Of a stretch of DNA of 64,000 nucleotides, positions 28,797-37,858 are shown piece by piece. Source of the stretch: Vibrio agarilyticus (GTDB lineage: Bacteria; Pseudomonadota; Gammaproteobacteria; Enterobacterales; Vibrionaceae); contig NZ_JABAIK010000017.1 in NCBI RefSeq assembly GCF_012641465.1, positions 22,778-86,777 on the forward strand, given 5' to 3'. A program made the translations under genes and the position numbers. Numbering within the stretch: position 1 is the first letter of the stretch; each line of letters starts with the position of its first letter. The notes under the pieces were generated by a model, which was given only the letters and a program-made list of their open reading frames with translations, was not told the DNA's origin and did not search any database.

Positions 28797-30254
28797 ATGG
28801 GTAAAACAATGAAAAAAACAATCTCATCTCTATCTGTGCTAGCAGTTGCTATTGGAATCGCTGTTACACAGCCAATTCATGCTGGTGAAATCCAGTATGT
28901 GGAAGGCCTAAAAACGTCTGGTTATGGTAGAGCGGCGTTTGGTGCTACAAGTGATCGCCTTGTAAGCCGCGAAGCTGAGAAAGCCGATAATGGTATGAAT
29001 ATTATTGCAACCGCGGGTAATCCATATAAACCAACGGGCAATTTAGGTAACCGAGGAAGTCAACTAGAGCTTCATGTTGATTATGGTATTACCAATAATG
29101 ATATGAACTGGGTAACCCATATCAATTTATTTACTGGTGCAAGTGATTTTAAATCGGGTTCAACTGAGAGTGATTACTTCTATTTAGATGAGTGGTGGGT
29201 AAGCGGTACTGGTATTTTTCCTTCAAACCCAGAAGCTGGTATTTGGATGGGTAAGCGTTATTACGGACGTTATGAGAACTCATTGAACGGTTACCAGCAT
29301 GTTAATGCTGACGGTATTGGTGTTGGTGTCGACAATCTTAATCTTGGTTTTGGTAAGTTAAACGTTGCGGTCGTGAAAGATGGTTGGGGTAAGAATAGCC
29401 ATAAATATTGTACAGCTTGGGATGCAGATTGGAATTGTACAAGTGAAAATGGATGGGGAGGTTCGTATTATTCGCTAGTGTCTAAGCTTCATGGTGTTAA
29501 CCTTGCTAATGACATTAATGGTGATTTATTCGCCACTTATCGTACTTACATTGGTTCTGATGGCGACATGGAGCCTAATCCAGAACAACCAGGCTATATG
29601 ACAGCAAAAGATAATCACCCTGATGGCTTCCAAGTTGGTTTTGCAATAAAACAAGGGGACTGGGGTGAATTTAATCGCTTAGTGGCACGTTATGGTTATA
29701 AAGCGCCATCTTCTATTACTCAAAGTTGGTTACCGATTCCAAGTTATCAATACGGCGGCTTCTTTGATGGTATGCAAGAGTTTGGCGAGCATTACCGCGT
29801 ACAATATGCGCTATCTCATGAAACGGCTGTGTATAACGAGAACGTAGCGGACTTATCGAAGAGTGCTGAACAACCCTATGATAAGAGTGTTTGGAACCAA
29901 GCTGTTGTGCGTGGTACCTATATTTGGAATCAGCGTTTCTCAACGAATTTAGAACTGGCTTACGATATGATGGATTTTGATGTTAAGTCATCAGTCCGTT
30001 CACAAAATCCAGACTTTAAGTCTGGCACAAATTCTTCTTATAAAATCACTTTAGCTCAAGATTTTCATATCGGTGGTGGCTTCTGGGATCGTCCTGTTAT
30101 TCGTTTCTTTGTGACCTACGGCAAGTTAGATACAGAAACAACGGCATACACCAAAACTCCAACTTGGAGCCTTGAAAACGTATCTAATTTGATCAGCGAA
30201 CCGGGTAAACGTGACGCCACTACTGTGGGCGTGATGTTCGAAACTTGGTGGTAA
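28797..30254 (+). CDS. Maltoporin-like (LamB-type) outer-membrane carbohydrate porin
   Basis: A 485-residue product with a signal peptide cleaved after PIHA, then GEIQYVEGLKTSGYGRAAFGA. It shows alternating beta-strand patterning, many aromatic residues, a LamB-like MGKRYYGRYE segment, and ends in a Trp-Trp beta-barrel C-terminus (FETWW). LamB-type porins pass oligosaccharides along an aromatic slide, so this is the likely entry route for neoagaro-oligosaccharides. A second ATG at 28809 (MKKTISS) is an equally good signal-peptide start. It precedes the 30333 GH50 gene by 78 bp, separated by a stem-loop, and is probably cotranscribed with it. Confidence 0.85.
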   Translation: MGKTMKKTISSLSVLAVAIGIAVTQPIHAGEIQYVEGLKTSGYGRAAFGATSDRLVSREAEKADNGMNIIATAGNPYKPTGNLGNRGSQLELHVDYGITNNDMNWVTHINLFTGASDFKSGSTESDYFYLDEWWVSGTGIFPSNPEAGIWMGKRYYGRYENSLNGYQHVNADGIGVGVDNLNLGFGKLNVAVVKDGWGKNSHKYCTAWDADWNCTSENGWGGSYYSLVSKLHGVNLANDINGDLFATYRTYIGSDGDMEPNPEQPGYMTAKDNHPDGFQVGFAIKQGDWGEFNRLVARYGYKAPSSITQSWLPIPSYQYGGFFDGMQEFGEHYRVQYALSHETAVYNENVADLSKSAEQPYDKSVWNQAVVRGTYIWNQRFSTNLELAYDMMDFDVKSSVRSQNPDFKSGTNSSYKITLAQDFHIGGGFWDRPVIRFFVTYGKLDTETTAYTKTPTWSLENVSNLISEPGKRDATTVGVMFETWW

Positions 30255-30288
30255 TTGCAAATCACGAACACCCTACAACACTATATCA

Positions 30289-30310
30289 AGGCGCTCTTTT
30301 CTGAGCGCCT
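30289..30310 (+). terminator. Stem-loop between porin and GH50 genes (attenuator or mRNA stabiliser)
   Basis: AGGCGCTC pairs perfectly with GAGCGCCT across a 6-nt loop. No T-run follows, so it may set differential expression of porin and agarase rather than stop transcription. Confidence 0.55.
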
Positions 30311-30332
30311 ATCTCAAAAGTGGTAATTTATT

Positions 30333-33203
30333 ATGGAAATAAAAAAAACTTCATTGGCTATGTTAGTGGCGGTTGCGCTGACAGGCTTATACGGTTGTAA
30401 CTCTACGGGCTCTTCGTCAGGCACTGCATCTTCAGCGACTGAAGTAGAAGAGAGTGCAGGTGCAGCAACGCCAGATTTTGAATCTCAATCGTTTGTCGAT
30501 AGTCTTGTCACTGATCATGCTAAAGTGCAATTGGTAACTGATGCTGGTGTAACAAATGGCACAGCAGCAGTCAGAGTCGATTTTGACGCGGTCAGCGAGG
30601 CAAATAAATTCAAATATTGGCCGAATGTCAAAATAATGCCACAAGGCGAACTGTGGAACTGGAACAATAAAGGCAGTTTTAAACTTGATATTACTAACCC
30701 AACAGACAGCCCTGCCAATATTATTTTAAAAATTGTCGATAACGTAGGTCAAATGGGGGCTGAGACCAACCAACTTAACTATGCAGTAAGCCTTGCAGCA
30801 GGTGAAACGCAAACTGTAGAAATGCTGTTCAACGGTGGCAAACGTAAGCTTGAAGGCTACTGGGGGGGGGATAACTTAAACCTACGCAAGTTGGCTGAAT
30901 TCCAAGTATTTGTGCAAGGCCCAATGGATAAGCAGACCATTATTTTAGACAACTTAGAGCTAATTGAAGCCACTGGCGATTTTATTTCGGCAGAAGAAAA
31001 AGTCGTTGCAGCGGGGCCAATCCCAACTTTAGCGGTTGTCACAGAGTTTAATGATGGTGATCCTACATTCGTCGCAGCAGAACGCAGCGTATCGGCAACC
31101 ACGAGAGTTGTAGATACTGAAAATGGCAAAGGTCTTGAAGTTAAACTTTCGGCGTCTAACGATTATCCGAATGTCACGTTTATGCCACCGCAACCATGGA
31201 ATTGGTCAGAAGCGGGCGATTTCAACATTGCTTTTGATATCGAAAACCCAACAGACGATCCGGTTCAAGTGTTCGTGCGCGTTGACCAAGCCGAAAATTC
31301 AGGTTGGGGCGGAACAGCGGATGGTGTGAAAGACAGTATTTCAAGTTATACCACACTGCTACCAAACAAGAAGTCAACTTATTACATGCCAATTTCACAA
31401 TTGAAAGGTCATGTAGTTTCAGGTATGCGTGCAGAACCGCCAAAAATGTCTTATGACGCACAGGCAATCAGCTATGGTTGGGGGGAAACAAGTCTTAACA
31501 CCTCTAATATCCATGCGATTCAACTTTATCTACAAAACCCAACAAAAGATGCAAAGTTCATTGTCGATTCGATTCGATTGATTCCAAATATTGATGCAGA
31601 TGCAACTCGTTATAACGGTATTGTGGATCAGTATGGGCAGTTCAAGGGCGATGGGTGGTTAGAGAAAATCAAGTCTGACGATCAGCTAATCGAAAAAGGT
31701 AAACAAGAACTCGCTAATCTTGGAAAAGCGAAGCCAATGGCTGATCGCTGTAAATTTGGTGGTTATGCTAATGGTCCTCGTCTTGAAGCAACAGGCTTCT
31801 TCCGCACTGAAAAAGTGGATGGAAAGTGGAACTTAGTCGATCCAGAAGGTTGCCTGTTCTTTATGACCGGTCTTGATAACGTTCGTATGGCAGACACGGT
31901 AACTATTACAGGGGTCGACTTTACAGATCCTAAAGCACGTACTGGACGTGAAGTTACCTCAGACCTTCGTCACTCTATGTTTGAATGGTTACCAGAAGAA
32001 AGTGATCGTTTAGCGGAGGCTTATAGCTACGCAGGATATGTGCATTCGGGAGCGGTGAAAAAAGGCGAGGTGTTCAGTTTTTATCAAGCTAACTTGATGC
32101 GTAAATATAACGTAGACAAGCAAGAAGCGATGAAAATTTGGAAAGATGTCACTTTAGATCGCATGGTTGATTGGGGCTTTACCACACTAGGTAACTGGAT
32201 TGACCCTATGTTCTTTGGTAGTGAACGCATTGCTTATGAAGCACATGGTTGGATTCAAGGCGATCACAAGCGAATCAGCACGGGTAACGATTATTGGGGA
32301 CCAATTCATGACCCATTTGACCCTGAATTCAAGGTTAGTGCGAGAGAAATGGCCGAAGGAGTTGCCGGACGCGTCAATAACCAAAATGACCCTTGGCTAC
32401 TTGGTGTGTTTGTTGACAATGAAATTTCTTGGGGTAACCCACTAAATGAAGCGAACCATTACGGTTTGATCATTAATGCACTTGCTTATGATGTGAAAGG
32501 GAGCCCAGCAAAACGTGCGTTCACTGACCACCTGAAGGGCAAATACACCACGATTGCTGCACTAAACCAGGCATGGGGTGTCAATGTGGCATCTTGGGCT
32601 GACTTTGAAAAGTCGTTCGATTATAGAACCACGCTGAAACCGGGTATGAAAGCGGATTATTCAGACATGTTAACTATGTTGTCTGAAAAATATTTCTCTA
32701 CTGTACGTGCTGAAATTAAGCGAGTGTTACCTAACCACTTGTATTTAGGTGCACGTTTCTCTGATTGGGGTGTAACGGAGGAGATTGCTCGAGGTGCCGC
32801 TAAATATGTTGATGTAATGAGTTACAACCTCTACTCAAATGACCTTAATGGTAAGAAAGCTCATTGGCGCAAACTCTTACCAGAGCTGGATAAACCAAGT
32901 GTGATTGGTGAGTTCCACTTTGGTGCGACAGATACAGGGTTATTCCACGGCGGCATTGTATCAGTTGGAAGTCAAAAAGAGCGTGGTGAAATGTATAAGC
33001 ATTACATGCAGTCTATGGTCGATAACCCATATATGGTGGGAGCACACTGGTTCCAATATCTAGACTCGCCTGCAACAGGCCGTGCATGGGATGGTGAAAA
33101 CTACAATGTTGGCTTTATTACTATCGGTGATGAACCTTATGTCGAGCTTATTAAAGCAGCGAAAGAGTTTAACCGAGATTTATATACTAACCGCTTCAAA
33201 TAA
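30333..33203 (+). CDS. GH50 beta-agarase, lipoprotein (second)
   Basis: The 956-residue product is closely related to the 22408 enzyme. Its lipoprotein signal ends in LTGLYGC and is followed by Asn-Ser and a Ser/Thr/Gly-rich linker. Two binding-type domains (about 55-225 and 230-420; WNWNNKGSFKLDITNPTD, PWNWSEAGDFNIAFDIENPT) precede the GH50 barrel (about 470-950). Probable catalytic residues are E697 (FVDNEISW) and E860 (IGEFHFG). A G9 run at 30862-30870 encodes part of YWGGDN. It follows the porin and precedes the GlyGly-CTERM binding protein by 56 bp, suggesting one operon for surface capture and cleavage. Confidence 0.92.
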   Translation: MEIKKTSLAMLVAVALTGLYGCNSTGSSSGTASSATEVEESAGAATPDFESQSFVDSLVTDHAKVQLVTDAGVTNGTAAVRVDFDAVSEANKFKYWPNVKIMPQGELWNWNNKGSFKLDITNPTDSPANIILKIVDNVGQMGAETNQLNYAVSLAAGETQTVEMLFNGGKRKLEGYWGGDNLNLRKLAEFQVFVQGPMDKQTIILDNLELIEATGDFISAEEKVVAAGPIPTLAVVTEFNDGDPTFVAAERSVSATTRVVDTENGKGLEVKLSASNDYPNVTFMPPQPWNWSEAGDFNIAFDIENPTDDPVQVFVRVDQAENSGWGGTADGVKDSISSYTTLLPNKKSTYYMPISQLKGHVVSGMRAEPPKMSYDAQAISYGWGETSLNTSNIHAIQLYLQNPTKDAKFIVDSIRLIPNIDADATRYNGIVDQYGQFKGDGWLEKIKSDDQLIEKGKQELANLGKAKPMADRCKFGGYANGPRLEATGFFRTEKVDGKWNLVDPEGCLFFMTGLDNVRMADTVTITGVDFTDPKARTGREVTSDLRHSMFEWLPEESDRLAEAYSYAGYVHSGAVKKGEVFSFYQANLMRKYNVDKQEAMKIWKDVTLDRMVDWGFTTLGNWIDPMFFGSERIAYEAHGWIQGDHKRISTGNDYWGPIHDPFDPEFKVSAREMAEGVAGRVNNQNDPWLLGVFVDNEISWGNPLNEANHYGLIINALAYDVKGSPAKRAFTDHLKGKYTTIAALNQAWGVNVASWADFEKSFDYRTTLKPGMKADYSDMLTMLSEKYFSTVRAEIKRVLPNHLYLGARFSDWGVTEEIARGAAKYVDVMSYNLYSNDLNGKKAHWRKLLPELDKPSVIGEFHFGATDTGLFHGGIVSVGSQKERGEMYKHYMQSMVDNPYMVGAHWFQYLDSPATGRAWDGENYNVGFITIGDEPYVELIKAAKEFNRDLYTNRFK
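30862..30870 (+). repeat. Homopolymer G9 inside the second GH50 lipoprotein gene
   Basis: Nine consecutive G lie early in the coding region (near residue 178); a one-base slip would remove the catalytic domain. The paralogue at 22408 has no such run at this place (it reads TATTTTGGTGGC). Confidence 0.9.
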
Positions 33204-33259
33204 CTGACAACGTGAGGCTCGGCGACGCTGTTGAGCCTCACAGTAAAAAGGGATTTAAG

Positions 33260-34471
33260 ATGAAAGTACTATTCAACACCACATGTTTAGCCGTGCTGGT
33301 CGCAAGCAGCATGTCAGTTCACGCTTTTGAGTCTTTTGAAAACTACGCAATTGATGCCAAACTAGACGCCGCATCAGGTATTGTAAATAAAGTGAGCGCT
33401 GGGACATGTACAGCCGGTCAGCAAGCCGCAGAGGTTACTTATACTTCCGCTTCTTGGGCATCAATGAAAGTAACGCTAGCAGAAGCGGTTGATTTTACCC
33501 AAAACACCCACTTTTCATTTGATGCAATCAAAGCTGCAGGTGCGGCTGATGTTCCTCTTCTGGTGAAATTAATCGATTCTGCAGACAGGGAAATTTGGCA
33601 CTGGGTAACATTAAATCAGGATGCAGCCGCGGTTTATTCGCTTGATCTATCTTATGAAGATGGAAATAACCACAGCGGCGCTGATCTTGCTGATATTAAA
33701 GTAATCGATTTTGGTACTGCGGATTCAAGTGGATTATCCGCTGATAATAAGGTTTACATCGATAACCTGCGTTTATCAGATGGCAGTGCTACGGTAGGTG
33801 ATGGCTGTGATTTGGGCGGTGACCCTACCCCGGAACCGGAACCAACAGTGGAGATTGTCCAATCATTTGCTGATATTCCACCTGGCACTGTAATCGATGC
33901 AGATGTTAACGCACCGACTAACATAGTGTCTTCTGATATGGCTTCTGATAACGATACGTTATCCATGAAAGTTGATTTTGACGCATCTTATAAAGCTATT
34001 TCGATGTGGGATGGTGGTACGCCTTGGGATTGGTCAGGTAAAGCGACGTTGAAATTTGATGTATTCAATAATTCGGGTGAGTCAATTACTATTGCAGGGC
34101 GACTAATTTCTACGGGGACAGATTGGAGCGATGCCTATAATCTAATGGAGGCGAAAGTGTTGGAGTCGTCTGACGAGTTTCAAACTGTCGAAGTGAATTT
34201 AGATTCAAGTGCAGCTGGTAGCAAGTTTACTAAAAGTGCAGTTGGCGGCATTCAATTTATGCTTCATTCCGAGGTGAATGCAGATACTCTGCCTATCTAT
34301 ATTGATAATATTCGAGTCGATGGTGAAGGTACGGTTGCGCCAGATCCAGGCATTGAACCTAATCCTGGTCTGGGTGGAGATGATAAGCCTTATAAGAATG
34401 AGGGTGGTAGTTTAGGAGGCTTTGCATTAATGCTAGTTGCCGCATTGGGCGTCTTACGTCGTAGAAAATAG
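33260..34471 (+). CDS. Secreted carbohydrate-binding-module-like protein with GlyGly-CTERM tail
   Basis: The 403 residues carry a signal peptide (cleavage near VHA-FES), two beta-sandwich domains (about 20-185 and 215-370) separated by a Pro/Glu linker, and no catalytic motif. The second domain contains PWDWSGKATLKFDVFNNSGE, similar to the binding domains of the neighbouring GH50 enzymes, so agar binding is likely. The C-terminus is a GlyGly-CTERM signal: GGSLGG, a hydrophobic span, then RRRK. Such tails are processed by rhombosortase on type II secreted proteins (family knowledge). I chose the ATG at 33260, after AAAGGGA; the frame opens at 33212 without a signal. Confidence 0.8.
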   Translation: MKVLFNTTCLAVLVASSMSVHAFESFENYAIDAKLDAASGIVNKVSAGTCTAGQQAAEVTYTSASWASMKVTLAEAVDFTQNTHFSFDAIKAAGAADVPLLVKLIDSADREIWHWVTLNQDAAAVYSLDLSYEDGNNHSGADLADIKVIDFGTADSSGLSADNKVYIDNLRLSDGSATVGDGCDLGGDPTPEPEPTVEIVQSFADIPPGTVIDADVNAPTNIVSSDMASDNDTLSMKVDFDASYKAISMWDGGTPWDWSGKATLKFDVFNNSGESITIAGRLISTGTDWSDAYNLMEAKVLESSDEFQTVEVNLDSSAAGSKFTKSAVGGIQFMLHSEVNADTLPIYIDNIRVDGEGTVAPDPGIEPNPGLGGDDKPYKNEGGSLGGFALMLVAALGVLRRRK

Positions 34472-34485
34472 GGCGCATAAACAAA

Positions 34486-34519
34486 GAAAACGGGCACTGT
34501 TTGATCAGTGCCCGTTTTC
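34486..34519 (+). terminator. Strong terminator after the GlyGly-CTERM binding protein
   Basis: GAAAACGGGCACTG pairs perfectly with CAGTGCCCGTTTTC across a 6-nt loop, followed by TTTTT. Confidence 0.9.
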
Positions 34520-34525
34520 TTTTTG

Positions 34526-34569
34526 GCAAACAAATCAACCAAAATTGCAGTATTGGTTGATTTGTTTGC
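34526..34569. repeat. Perfect 17-bp inverted repeat with 10-bp spacer
   Basis: GCAAACAAATCAACCAA (34526-34542) is exactly complementary to 34553-34569. It lies 7 bp after the terminator and 129 bp before the next GH50 start. It is too AT-rich for a usual terminator and has CCAA-TTGG orientation opposite to the operator motif; it could be an operator, a leader hairpin, or an insertion scar. Confidence 0.85.
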
Positions 34570-34604
34570 TAGTTGCTAGTTGTATCACTGTTTCTGGATG
34601 AGTA

Positions 34605-34618
34605 TTTGGTTAACCTTA
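34605..34618. promoter_or_regulatory. Weak operator-like repeat TTTGG-TTAA-CCTTA before third exported GH50
   Basis: Three of four outer core positions match the locus motif. It lies 80 bp upstream of the chosen start at 34698. Confidence 0.4.
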
Positions 34619-34697
34619 ATGTCGTGATGTGAAAGTAAACCTTATATTTTTGAATTGTCCTTACAAGGTCAATTTCATTACGTTACGGATGTATATA

Positions 34698-37499
34698 ATG
34701 AAATTTAGTAAACTCGTCTATGCTTTATTAATCAGCGGTGTTGCATTGCCCAGTTTAGCCGCAACCCAGTTAGTAACTTCTTTCGAACAAGGTGAAAAAC
34801 ACAGCTATACCATTGATGGCTATGGTGATGCTGGAGTCACGCCAGTTACAGAACCTGTAACGAATGGTGTTCAATCTCTTAAAGTTGAGCTAGGAGCTAA
34901 GTACGCTGGAGGCGCAAAAATTTATGCACCAACTTGGTTTGGTTGGGGCGAACAAAAATACGTTGTTTTCGATATCGTAAATCTTGGTAGTGAGAATGTA
35001 AATTACGGAGTTAAAGCGCTATCTAATGACATTTGGGAAGATAGAAGTGCCATTTTTGATCTCTTTAATGTAGAAGCAAATACAACTCTAAAAGATGTCA
35101 AATTCTCATTGGATACTACAGAATGGGGGAACATAGGTGCCGAATATACAAAAGCAGGCATTATGGAGTTACAATTTTTTACGGGTGAAACCCCCAATCA
35201 AACAGTTTATATCGATAATATTCGCATAAGTGATGGCGAAATAGATGAACCTGTAGAACCTGGTCAACCAGAGCCTGCCAGTAAAGTTACGGCTGCACCG
35301 GTCAATACATTGCAACTTGTTGATGATTTCGAAGAGCAGTACAGTCACGTCTATTTAGATAGTGGCGTTACATTGGCATTGGTTGATTCGAAAGTGTCCC
35401 AAGGTTCCAAGGCCGCTAAAATCAATTTTCCCGCAGCTTATGATGCAATAAAATTCTATCCATCAGAGGCTTGGAATTGGTCAAATGAAACTCTAGGTCA
35501 ACACGGAGCAATTGCGCTAGATGTGACTAATACCGGCGATCAAGACACGACCTTATATGGCCGTTTGCAGTCTGGGTATGATAGCGAGCAGATCGTTGGT
35601 ACTAGCTATGGTTATAACATCAAGGCAGGTGAGACCAAAACCGTTTATATTAGCTTGAATAACAATGCAAAGCTGAACGTTGTCGATGAAGTTGGTATGC
35701 GTCAGCTGCCTGCTTACTCTATGAGTCACTGGGAAGACCCTATTGCCCTTGATTTAGCTCAAGTCAGTGAAATTCGTTATTACACTGATAACCAATCCAC
35801 AGCCGAGTTTGTGTTCGATAACCTGCGTGTTATTCCGGATCTTAATCATCAAACAGGTTTTAGCGAAATAGTGGATGCTCTTGGGCAAAACAATCACTTC
35901 GATTTTACTAATAAGATCAAATCTAAATCTCAGCTATCTGGCTTAGGAGCTAAAGAGGCGCAGTTACTTGGCAAGTTAGTAAAACGCAGCCCATATGGTG
36001 GTGCACTGCCAAACTCAGGTATTGAAGCGGATCAATCCTGTGTATTGACAAACGCAGCATCATTCAACGTATGTAAAACCCCGCAAGGGAAGTGGTATTT
36101 AGTTGACCCTGAGGGTAATGCATTTTTCTCAAGCGGTCTTGCCAATATACGTCTTGCTGATACCTATACTATGACAGGTGTTTCAAATGATACTCCGTCA
36201 TCGTTGCGACAAGGAATGTTTACTGATATTCCTAGTAACTATATTAACAGTAACTATGGTCCTGTTTTCTCAGGTCCTGTGACGCGTGGTGAGGCGGTTA
36301 GTTTTTATGGCAATAACCGTGACTCACGCCATGGTGATGAAGCAACTTGGCGTATTAATACAGTAAAACGTTTTCAAGATTGGGGCTTTAATACTTTAGG
36401 TAACTGGACCGATCCATCATTTTACGCCATGTCAGAGATTCCTTTTGTTGTTAATGGTTGGGTAAACAGTGGACCAGGCCGTAAACAAACCTCAGTTATG
36501 GGTCCTGATGGTTATTGGGGGAAATTACCCGATCCATGGGATAGTAATTTTTCAGCAAATGCTAAAATGATGGCAGATGAGATTGCAACTCAAGTGAATA
36601 GTTTGAGTACTGCACAGAAACTCAAAATTGTTGGTATTTTCGTGGATAACGAAATGAGCTGGGATGATGAAGGGAATCCAAGTAACACTTACCGAAATCT
36701 CAACGGTGAAGCCAAAACCATGGCGCAAATTGCTGAACAATATTATAGCGTGGTGAGTGGGGCACTAGAAGCAGCAGGCCTTGGTAACTATCTATATTTA
36801 GGTAACCGTTTTGCTGATTGGGGGCGTACCCCTGAAGTTGTTGCGGTAGCGGCAAAGTATGCTGATGTTCTGAGTTTCAATATTTATAAAAAGAACATCG
36901 CTGAAGATTGGGATGCTGATCAGTTAGCGCAAATTGCTACTTTAGACCGACCAGTCATTATTGGTGAATATCATTTTGGGGCTTTAGACAGTGGTAATTA
37001 TGGTGAGGGTATTCAAGTAGCAGCGTCTCAGAAAGACCGTGCAGAAAAATATGCTGCTTATATGGATAGTGTGCTAGCAAATAAACATTTTGTTGGTGCT
37101 CACTGGTTCCAATATATTGATTCACCAATTGCAGGTCGTGCATGGGATGGAGAAAATTATAATGTGGGTTTTGTTAATGTCACCGATGCACCTTATACCG
37201 AAATGACTGACAAAGCGCGGGTGGTGAACTGTCAAATTTATGGTGATGATTGTGCATCGCTAGACCCGACTGCTGAAGTTACAATGAAGATGAGTTCGAT
37301 TGATGAATTGTACAGTGGCAACAATATCGGTGTGACACAAGCGGACTTAATTAGTGATAATGACCCTGAAGATCCAACGGGCCCGGAAGAGCCTGCTAAT
37401 CCTGAAACAAACAAACCGTATAAAAATGAGGGGGGTAGTCTAAGTGTATTTGGTTTTCTGATGCTAGTGATACTAAGATTCACAAGATGTTTTGATTAG
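34698..37499 (+). CDS. GH50 beta-agarase with GlyGly-CTERM-like tail (exported)
   Basis: The 933-residue product starts with a signal peptide (MKFSKLVYALLISGVALPSLA), not a lipobox. Two binding-type domains (about 22-185 and 205-400, with acidic/proline linkers) precede a GH50 barrel (about 410-865) having E652 (FVDNEMSW) and E757 (IGEYHFG). After an acidic linker the C-terminus reads PYKNEGGSL, a hydrophobic stretch and FTRCFD. PYKNEGGSL is identical to that in the 33260 protein, but the usual Arg-rich end is degenerate. The ATG at 34698 is chosen because the frame opens 23 codons earlier without a signal. It is the most divergent of the four agarases. Confidence 0.9.
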   Translation: MKFSKLVYALLISGVALPSLAATQLVTSFEQGEKHSYTIDGYGDAGVTPVTEPVTNGVQSLKVELGAKYAGGAKIYAPTWFGWGEQKYVVFDIVNLGSENVNYGVKALSNDIWEDRSAIFDLFNVEANTTLKDVKFSLDTTEWGNIGAEYTKAGIMELQFFTGETPNQTVYIDNIRISDGEIDEPVEPGQPEPASKVTAAPVNTLQLVDDFEEQYSHVYLDSGVTLALVDSKVSQGSKAAKINFPAAYDAIKFYPSEAWNWSNETLGQHGAIALDVTNTGDQDTTLYGRLQSGYDSEQIVGTSYGYNIKAGETKTVYISLNNNAKLNVVDEVGMRQLPAYSMSHWEDPIALDLAQVSEIRYYTDNQSTAEFVFDNLRVIPDLNHQTGFSEIVDALGQNNHFDFTNKIKSKSQLSGLGAKEAQLLGKLVKRSPYGGALPNSGIEADQSCVLTNAASFNVCKTPQGKWYLVDPEGNAFFSSGLANIRLADTYTMTGVSNDTPSSLRQGMFTDIPSNYINSNYGPVFSGPVTRGEAVSFYGNNRDSRHGDEATWRINTVKRFQDWGFNTLGNWTDPSFYAMSEIPFVVNGWVNSGPGRKQTSVMGPDGYWGKLPDPWDSNFSANAKMMADEIATQVNSLSTAQKLKIVGIFVDNEMSWDDEGNPSNTYRNLNGEAKTMAQIAEQYYSVVSGALEAAGLGNYLYLGNRFADWGRTPEVVAVAAKYADVLSFNIYKKNIAEDWDADQLAQIATLDRPVIIGEYHFGALDSGNYGEGIQVAASQKDRAEKYAAYMDSVLANKHFVGAHWFQYIDSPIAGRAWDGENYNVGFVNVTDAPYTEMTDKARVVNCQIYGDDCASLDPTAEVTMKMSSIDELYSGNNIGVTQADLISDNDPEDPTGPEEPANPETNKPYKNEGGSLSVFGFLMLVILRFTRCFD

Positions 37500-37650
37500 C
37501 ACGCTGCTCCTTATACCTAACGCACGTAGTGATATGGTATGTGACAAACGAACAGACCTCAAAGCTTAGATAAACTATGCTCTGAGCTTGGTAAGTACAA
37601 GTCAACATTACAGCCTGATTAAAAGGGATCGGTACATACAATTTTAAGTG

Positions 37651-37684
37651 AAGCAGCTTTCTAAATGCGAAAGCTGCTTTTTTT
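37651..37684 (+). terminator. Rho-independent terminator after third exported GH50
   Basis: AAGCAGCTTT pairs with AAAGCTGCTT across a 9-nt loop and is followed by T residues. It lies about 150 bp beyond the stop; the intervening sequence shows nothing else recognisable. Confidence 0.8.
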
Positions 37685-37716
37685 GTGCAAAAAAAGTAAA
37701 GATATACACCGTTAAA

Positions 37717-37730
37717 TGTGGTTGGCCAAT
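37717..37730. promoter_or_regulatory. Operator-like repeat TGTGG-TTGG-CCAAT before LacY-type permease
   Basis: The right arm is perfect and the left arm is partly matched. It lies 129 bp upstream of the chosen permease start, in a 359-bp gene-free gap. Confidence 0.45.
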
Positions 37731-37858
37731 TTGGTTGCATTGGTAAGACAAAGTGTTACTTTGGTCACTGTTTGCATTTGGGATACAAGGTATTCTTTGC
37801 TAAGAACAATCAAAATCTTTTCGCAAAACATGTCTGTAGTACAGATTATGGAGATATT

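Noticed and set aside
37718-37858. N-terminal extension of the LacY-type permease (47 codons)
   Set aside because: The residues are not membrane-like, and the region overlaps the probable operator and leader.
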